Source of the DNA: Ignavibacteriota bacterium
Lineage (GTDB): Bacteria > Bacteroidota > Ignavibacteria > UBA10030 > UBA6906
Reading direction: 5' to 3'
Length of the DNA: 9,932 nucleotides
Assembly (NCBI GenBank): GCA_016209805.1
Contig: JACQVJ010000056.1
Span: 1-9,932, forward strand
Shown here: positions 4,880 through 9,932 of the stretch, piece after piece
Layout of the letters: every line of letters begins with the position of its first letter
Position numbering within the stretch: the stretch's first letter is position 1
The notes under the pieces: model-generated
What the model was told of the DNA's origin: nothing
What the model saw: the letters and a program-made list of their open reading frames with translations, nothing else
The model's database searches: none
Program-made: the position numbers and the translations under genes

Positions 4880-7624
4880 TCATAACTCGTAGCCGACCAT
4901 AAAATAGAACAGCAGGGGGCCATGCTGGATTGGGTTGTCCGGAAGGTCTCGACCCAAAAAGAACCCTTTCCCTAGTCCTACGATGGCCGGACCAATCGGC
5001 GAATCGAGCGCCAATTCAGCCCCGATGCCGTGACGGAATGCGGTGAACTTGATCTGCTCCGGGATTTCAGAAATAAACCCAAGATCATACCGTACACTCA
5101 TGTATGTATCGAACACCACCCGCACAGGAAGATGGTAACGGTACTCCAGGTTAAAGGCGAGTAACTGGCGACCTCGCCGGTCGTCCTCGCGAACGCCAAA
5201 GAGCGATTCCCGTCCCCCAAGCCTGAACTGTTGGGCCAGAGGCATCGTTCGATCTGCAAATCCAAATGTTACTTTGGGGTGAAGCGTGTGCATGCCTCCC
5301 CACGTCGTGTATCCCTCGTACATCACTCTCAGTGCGTTGTAACCGATCTGGCTCGCAAACATTTTGAGGGCAAACTCATACGAGAGCTTCATGCCCACGC
5401 CCGTGGTAGGAAAAGGATATTGGTTCTTGCTATCGATGATCGTTCCCAATCGCAGAAGCGCCAGTCGGTAACGTTCAACGAATGACGCGGCATTCTCAAG
5501 ATTCTTGATGCGAACATTTTGAAGAGTGAATTCTATAGTAGTATTGCCAAGCTGTTCAAGTCTGCTGCCGAGAACAATGCTTCCCCCATACCGGATATCG
5601 GAATATTCACCGACCCGTTGCCGTGCCCAGCGGTTCTTTCCCGCATGCGGATCATCGACATACACATAGCTATCGAAGCTCGAATAGAAAGCGCTGATAT
5701 TAAAAGTGAAGAATTGGCTGAAGACGCGGTGCGATTTGTATTCGACGTTGAAATGCGCGTTGCGGCTTCCACCCGAGGCGGTCAGTCCAAGTTCGGCACC
5801 GCTGCCTTGAAAATTTTCATCCCGTATATCGACCGTCCCCTGCAGATTTCTTTCATTATCGGCACGCAAGCCGAAGCGAACAAGCTGCGAGGGAAGCTCG
5901 TTCAATCTGATAGTGAGCATCGGTCGTCCGCCCATATACGAAACTTCAAGGTAGACGTATTCGAACAGTCGAGTACTGCTGATATTGGTGAGCCCCTGTT
6001 TCGCCTTATCTATCTGGAACACCTCACCAAGTTCGATCGGGAACTCACGCAACACAAACTCTTCCGTTGCCCGCACGCTCCCCTTCACTACGATCTTATC
6101 GATCACTCCTTCGTTTATCTCAATCTGAAGCGTCCCACTCTCCTCATCGAACGAATGTGAAGAAAAGCGGGCAAGCGAGTATCCACGCGCTCTGTACAGG
6201 CGGAGAACACGCTCCATTGCCTCATCACAGGTTCGCTGGTTCAGTGGCTGGCCCAGGAGTGGCTGGAACTCACTTCGCAGAACACTTGCAGGAATCAGCT
6301 TGCATTCAGTCAGTTCGACGTTCTGCAGACGTGGGTTCAACTGCACGTGGTATGTTACTCGCGTAATGTCAGTGTCGGGATGAATGTCAACATACACTTC
6401 CTTGAAATCGCCCGTGCCATAGATGTCTCTGACGTGGCTGCGGATCTGTTCCGTGGTAATCGTTCGCTCCCGCCGACACTGATCGAGTTGCTTGACCAAA
6501 GAATCAGGAATGCCATCCCCCTTGATTTCGATGGTGACATTGTGGAACGTGTCATTCTCGAATCCATGCGCATCGCGGTCCTTCTCACGAAGCTGTCGAC
6601 GATAGAGATCGAGTATTTTGTCAATCTCCTGTTCGGCGGCTTGCTCTCCTATGTGGATGAGACTGTCGAGGCCCTGGAAATTCGAGGAGAGGTGCTTCCC
6701 TATGTCGGGAGTGATTACGATGTCAGCCTTGCGAAGCTGTTGCTCGTTGGAAAGCTGCATCATGATCCCCATGATTTGATCCGCTGTCTGCCACGGAACC
6801 TTAAGCTCATCCGCCCCCCGGAGTCCGCTTGTTGAGTTTACTGCAATTACAATGTCATATCCTGCATTGCGCGCAACATCCACCGGTATGTTCGAGACCA
6901 ACCCACCATCGATGAGCTGCATGGAATCTTTTTCCACCGGATTGAAAAGTAAAGGAACCGTTGCGCTGGCCCGCAGCGCCTCTGCAAGAGATCCGTCGTC
7001 AAGGATTATTCTCTTTCCCGACACCAAATCCGTTGACACGGCCCGAAAGCGGGTTTTCAGATCGTCGAAGCTCGGATTGGGGTGATACAAGGCTTGTAAT
7101 GTTTGCGTACTAAGGAAATCCGTGAGACGCTGTCCGCTGGAAACCGCAGTTGGAATCACCGGATCAAGACCGCGAAATCGAACAACAAGAAAACTCCAGT
7201 CGTCCGCAAGTTTCTGATCAATGACGAGATCCGTTCTCCTGGTCTCCTGCGTCAATGAGAGGACATCGTCCCAGTTCGTGCTTAGCGCAAGAGTCTCGAT
7301 TTCTGCCGTCGTGTACCCCGAGGCATAAAGCCCCCCGACGATGGCGCCAAGACTCGTGGCCGAAATAAAATCAATCGGAATGTTGTAACGCTCGAGGACT
7401 TTCAAGACGCCGATCTGTGCGACGCCACGCGCACCGCCACCGCTCAAAACAAGTGCTATCTTCGGCCGTCGCTGTGGTTTGTAGGGATAGAGACTATGCC
7501 TCGATGAGAGCGACTCATCAAGCTGAGGTCTGATGGTAATCTTGGACTCAGAGAAGACGACAACCGGCGCACAACACAGAAGTACGAAGAGAAGTCTGAC
7601 AGAAGTATACCAACGTTTGATCAA
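4880..7624 (-). CDS. Patatin-like phospholipase fused to POTRA domains and Omp85 barrel
   Basis: A 914-residue protein with the architecture of PlpD-type patatin-Omp85 proteins (type Vd secretion). A signal peptide covers about residues 1-26, with no lipobox at C17 or C18. The patatin domain (about 55-345) has the oxyanion loop SGGGARG (61-67), the nucleophile S91 and the dyad aspartate D239 in DGG. About three POTRA-like segments follow (roughly 362-430, 433-506, 508-578), then a 16-strand-type Omp85 barrel (about 580-914). The L6 region reads GGRESLFGVREDD (803-815), not the VRGY/F of BamA or FhaC; R812 is the likely counterpart of the conserved arginine. The expected role is a phospholipase or acyl hydrolase attached to, or passed through, the outer membrane. 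Oddly, the elbow is A89-T-S-L-G, not G-x-S-x-G. The start is TTG at 7622-7624: no in-frame ATG or GTG lies nearby upstream, the next in-frame Met is far inside the patatin domain, and IKRW plus a hydrophobic run makes a proper signal peptide. The Shine-Dalgarno sequence is weak. It is divergent from the BatA-like gene and probably its own unit. Confidence 0.88.
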   Translation of the reverse strand: MIKRWYTSVRLLFVLLCCAPVVVFSESKITIRPQLDESLSSRHSLYPYKPQRRPKIALVLSGGGARGVAQIGVLKVLERYNIPIDFISATSLGAIVGGLYASGYTTAEIETLALSTNWDDVLSLTQETRRTDLVIDQKLADDWSFLVVRFRGLDPVIPTAVSSGQRLTDFLSTQTLQALYHPNPSFDDLKTRFRAVSTDLVSGKRIILDDGSLAEALRASATVPLLFNPVEKDSMQLIDGGLVSNIPVDVARNAGYDIVIAVNSTSGLRGADELKVPWQTADQIMGIMMQLSNEQQLRKADIVITPDIGKHLSSNFQGLDSLIHIGEQAAEQEIDKILDLYRRQLREKDRDAHGFENDTFHNVTIEIKGDGIPDSLVKQLDQCRRERTITTEQIRSHVRDIYGTGDFKEVYVDIHPDTDITRVTYHVQLNPRLQNVELTECKLIPASVLRSEFQPLLGQPLNQRTCDEAMERVLRLYRARGYSLARFSSHSFDEESGTLQIEINEGVIDKIVVKGSVRATEEFVLREFPIELGEVFQIDKAKQGLTNISSTRLFEYVYLEVSYMGGRPMLTIRLNELPSQLVRFGLRADNERNLQGTVDIRDENFQGSGAELGLTASGGSRNAHFNVEYKSHRVFSQFFTFNISAFYSSFDSYVYVDDPHAGKNRWARQRVGEYSDIRYGGSIVLGSRLEQLGNTTIEFTLQNVRIKNLENAASFVERYRLALLRLGTIIDSKNQYPFPTTGVGMKLSYEFALKMFASQIGYNALRVMYEGYTTWGGMHTLHPKVTFGFADRTMPLAQQFRLGGRESLFGVREDDRRGRQLLAFNLEYRYHLPVRVVFDTYMSVRYDLGFISEIPEQIKFTAFRHGIGAELALDSPIGPAIVGLGKGFFLGRDLPDNPIQHGPLLFYFMVGYEL

Positions 7625-7826
7625 AATGCTCGCACCATGGGGAGAATTGCTGCCACCAAGGTGGAGTTTTGTTTAGGAAAATCAAGAAACCGCATATGCC
7701 ACCCCTTTATGTGCAGAACGTGTTATGTCCTTCAGCACAATGGAGAGTATCGTTGCTGTTGCATCCATTTGTTTTTTGTTGTAACATTTTTCAGGACTCT
7801 ACAGGCTTATCGTCTTTCTGAATTTC
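7625..7826. other. Divergent intergenic region carrying both upstream control regions
   Basis: These 202 bases separate two divergently transcribed envelope genes and should hold a promoter for each. A plus-strand candidate is listed separately. I could not find a convincing promoter for the minus-strand patatin gene. A short inverted repeat CCACC-AA-GGTGG (7653-7664) lies 29 bases upstream of that gene's TTG and would fall in its leader or promoter. There is no gene here: the plus-strand reading frame in this stretch has no recognisable features. Confidence 0.5.
7758..7789 (+). promoter_or_regulatory. Candidate promoter of the BatA-like gene
   Basis: TTG (7759-7761) is followed by a 20-base T-rich spacer and TAACATTT (7782-7789), a partial match to the Bacteroidota pattern TAnnTTTG. 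The same bases also read as a weak classical promoter, TTGCAT with 17 bases to TAACAT. The start of transcription would be near 7796, leaving a leader of about 30 bases before the ATG at 7827. The match is weak in a T-rich stretch. Confidence 0.3.
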
Positions 7827-9932
7827 ATGACGTTTCTCAATCCAATCCTCCTGTTCGGGCTGGCCGCGGCGAGCATCCCCATCATCATTCACCTCCTTAA
7901 TCTTCGAAAACTTAAGATCATTGAATTCAGCACCCTTCAGTTCCTCAAGGAGTTACAGAAAACAAGAATGCGCCGTGTGAGAATCAAGCAATGGCTGCTG
8001 CTGGTCCTGCGGACATTACTCATCATTGCGGTTGTAATGGCTTTCGCGCGCCCCGCACTCCATGGCACACGCCTCGGGGCACTTGGGACTCATGCAAAGA
8101 CAACTCTTGTTATTCTCCTTGACGATTCGCCAAGCATGTCAATGCGAGATGAACAGGGGACACTGTTCACCCAGGCAAAGCATGCGGCGCTTGACCTCTT
8201 ACACCTGCTGAGGGATGGAGACGAGGCATATCTTATCAAGCTCTCCGATGTCCGTCGCCAGAAAGACTTCACACCCACACATTCTCCCGCGGGCGCGAAG
8301 GCCGTTCTCGAAGAACTCGCCCCGTCGCAGTCGACAACTTCATTCAGCGATGCCCTTGCAGTCGCAGCAAAGATCCTGGCCAATTCGAGGAACTTCAATC
8401 AGGAGATTTACCTGATTACTGATGCCCAAGCCACGCAGTTCGTGAATGAAAGTTCACAGGATACGGTCGATCTCTTCGACGACAGGACAAAGATGTTTCT
8501 CGTTGACGTGCGAAAAGAAAACGCCGAAACCGGCAGGAACAATGTCGGCATTTCTTCTGTCGAAGTTACGTCTCAAATCATCGCTCAGAACAAACCTATT
8601 GCCGTGCGGGCTGTCGTACATAATTTCAGTCCGTCACCGTTAAGGAACTTTGTCTTGAGTGCTTACTTGGATGGCGCACGGGTCTCCCAACAATCGTTAG
8701 AAATTCCACCGCACAGTTCAACAACATCGTCGTTTACAGTGATCCCGAAGCGAAGAGGCGTCATCAAGGGATATCTGCAGATCGAAGACGATGCACTCGA
8801 GATCGACAACACCAGGTATTTTGTTCTGCACGTTCCGGAGAATGTGAACGTCCTGTGCGCCGGCGGTCCGGATGTGTCGCTCCCCGTACTCGCCCTGACT
8901 CTTGGCCGCGACACGAGCGTAGCGGGGTTATTCAAGGTAAGTCAACTACCGCAACTGTCATCAATGGATCTGACCAGATATGATGTCCTCATGCTCGCTG
9001 GCGTGAAAGAGTTCTCCGCTTCTGAGGCGGACCGAGTCGCGCAGTTTGTGAAATCCGGAGGCGGGCTGATCGTTTTTCCGGGAAAGGAATCTGACATCGA
9101 CAACTACAACAGGACGTTTTTTGCTCGTATGGAAATTGCACCCGCACTTTCGGCAACCCCTCCGCATCCATCAGCTACGCCCGCGGGAGATGGCGGCTTC
9201 CTCTCATTTGCCAATATTGAATTCGAGCACCCACTCTTCCTTGATCTTTTCCAGCAGCCAATCAACGCCAAAGCCGACCACGGAAGCAGGCCGAACATCG
9301 AATCACCGAGAATCTATAAGGCTATAGTCCCGCAACCGGGAGTTAATGGACATACAATAATCCCGCTCTCCAACGGCACAGGATTTCTCACCGAATACAC
9401 CGTTGGTGAAGGAAGGGTGCTCCTGTACTCCGTTGAGGCAGGACTTACCTGGTCTGACTTTCCCGTCAAGGGTCTCTTTGTTCCGATCCTCCATCGTTCG
9501 GTCATGTATTTGTCATCCCAAAACGAAACAGCACCTTCGTTTGTTGCAGGTGAAGAAATGAAACTCGCCATCCGGTTCAGAGGTCAGGGAGAGACATATG
9601 TGTTGCGTTCACCCGCGGGTATCGATGAGCGCATCGTGCCGCGCTTCTCTGCCGTATCAGGAACCGTATCATTCACGTCGGCAAACATTTTTGAGACGGG
9701 ATTCTATGAGCTCCGCACAGCCGGTGCGGGGCAACAATCAACCGATGACAAAATCGCCGCTGCCGTTGCAGTCAACGCCGCTCCCGAGGAATCCGACCTC
9801 ACGTCGATCAAAGAAGACGACTTGCAGCGATTCTTCTCAAGCAAAGGCCTCACTGTCGCGCAAACAAAACGGCTTCGGGTAGTCGAGAGGCTCGATGCTG
9901 CAATTCTCGAATCTCGCTTTGGCATTGAGCTA
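7827..9932 (+). CDS. BatA-type membrane protein with vWA-like and GATase1-like domains (3' end missing)
   Basis: The frame is open from ATG 7827 for 702 codons to the window edge with no stop, so the C-terminus is missing. The N-terminus is the BatA double-transmembrane domain: MTFLNPILLFGLAAASIPI (membrane segment about 5-24), then HLLNLRKLKIIEFSTLQFL, a basic linker, and a second segment (about 56-76) ending FARPAL. Residues about 92-230 form a von Willebrand A-like domain with a MIDAS pattern: D99-x-S101-x-S103 in LLDDSPSMS, T171 in TSFSDAL, and D199 in YLITDA. A class I glutamine-amidotransferase-like fold follows (YDVLMLAGVKEFSASEADRV... SGGGLIVFPG, 385-419), without a visible catalytic cysteine. 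Proteins of this layout usually end in one more membrane helix, which would lie beyond the window. They are common in Bacteroidota and often sit near MoxR-type ATPases and DUF4159 genes; their exact role is unsettled. The family-typical MTFLNP supports the start, although no Shine-Dalgarno sequence precedes it. Confidence 0.87.
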   Translation, partial: MTFLNPILLFGLAAASIPIIIHLLNLRKLKIIEFSTLQFLKELQKTRMRRVRIKQWLLLVLRTLLIIAVVMAFARPALHGTRLGALGTHAKTTLVILLDDSPSMSMRDEQGTLFTQAKHAALDLLHLLRDGDEAYLIKLSDVRRQKDFTPTHSPAGAKAVLEELAPSQSTTSFSDALAVAAKILANSRNFNQEIYLITDAQATQFVNESSQDTVDLFDDRTKMFLVDVRKENAETGRNNVGISSVEVTSQIIAQNKPIAVRAVVHNFSPSPLRNFVLSAYLDGARVSQQSLEIPPHSSTTSSFTVIPKRRGVIKGYLQIEDDALEIDNTRYFVLHVPENVNVLCAGGPDVSLPVLALTLGRDTSVAGLFKVSQLPQLSSMDLTRYDVLMLAGVKEFSASEADRVAQFVKSGGGLIVFPGKESDIDNYNRTFFARMEIAPALSATPPHPSATPAGDGGFLSFANIEFEHPLFLDLFQQPINAKADHGSRPNIESPRIYKAIVPQPGVNGHTIIPLSNGTGFLTEYTVGEGRVLLYSVEAGLTWSDFPVKGLFVPILHRSVMYLSSQNETAPSFVAGEEMKLAIRFRGQGETYVLRSPAGIDERIVPRFSAVSGTVSFTSANIFETGFYELRTAGAGQQSTDDKIAAAVAVNAAPEESDLTSIKEDDLQRFFSSKGLTVAQTKRLRVVERLDAAILESRFGIEL

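Noticed and set aside
5519..6160. Plus-strand open frame of 213 codons opposite the patatin-Omp85 gene
   Set aside because: It is antisense to the POTRA and barrel coding region and shows no family motif; it is a by-product of codon use in the real gene.

Overview
The window reads as a piece of a Bacteroidota / Ignavibacteriota-type (FCB group) chromosome of roughly 50% GC. The evidence is a secreted protein ending in a type IX secretion (T9SS) type A sorting domain with the NYPNPFNP motif, a DUF6029-like outer-membrane protein, a patatin-Omp85 fusion, and a BatA-type double-transmembrane/vWA protein. I see no RNA genes, CRISPR array, insertion sequence or phage gene.

Layout, left to right. 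Bases 1-69 may hold the last 22 codons of a plus-strand gene. Five minus-strand genes follow. The first, at 266-1231, is a membrane-anchored beta-propeller related to the N-terminal domain of glucosamine inositolphosphorylceramide transferase (GINT1). An intrinsic terminator (1371-1405) separates it from a compact three-gene minus-strand unit. In transcription order that unit is a TlpA-like periplasmic thioredoxin (4705-4199), a DUF6029-like outer-membrane protein (4186-2546) and a thioredoxin-fold, Omp28-like T9SS cargo protein (2496-1429). A Bacteroidota-style promoter (4789-4820), preceded by a strong inverted repeat (4823-4849), lies in front of the unit. Upstream is a large patatin-like phospholipase fused to POTRA domains and an Omp85 barrel (7624-4880). 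A 202-base divergent intergenic region then separates it from a plus-strand BatA/vWA/GATase1-like membrane protein (7827 to the window end), which the window edge cuts off.

Functionally the window is about the cell envelope. The two thioredoxin-fold proteins both carry a CEPC active site and flank an outer-membrane protein, which suggests one envelope thiol or assembly module; this is inference. The patatin-Omp85 protein would place a lipase domain at the outer membrane. Its nucleophile elbow reads A-T-S-L-G instead of G-x-S-x-G. Two of the envelope genes start with TTG. For the DUF6029-like gene that choice is backed by a well-spaced Shine-Dalgarno sequence. I found nothing that clearly amounts to a new defence or mobile system. 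The best leads are the thioredoxin/DUF6029/Omp28 unit with its control region, and the altered patatin motif.
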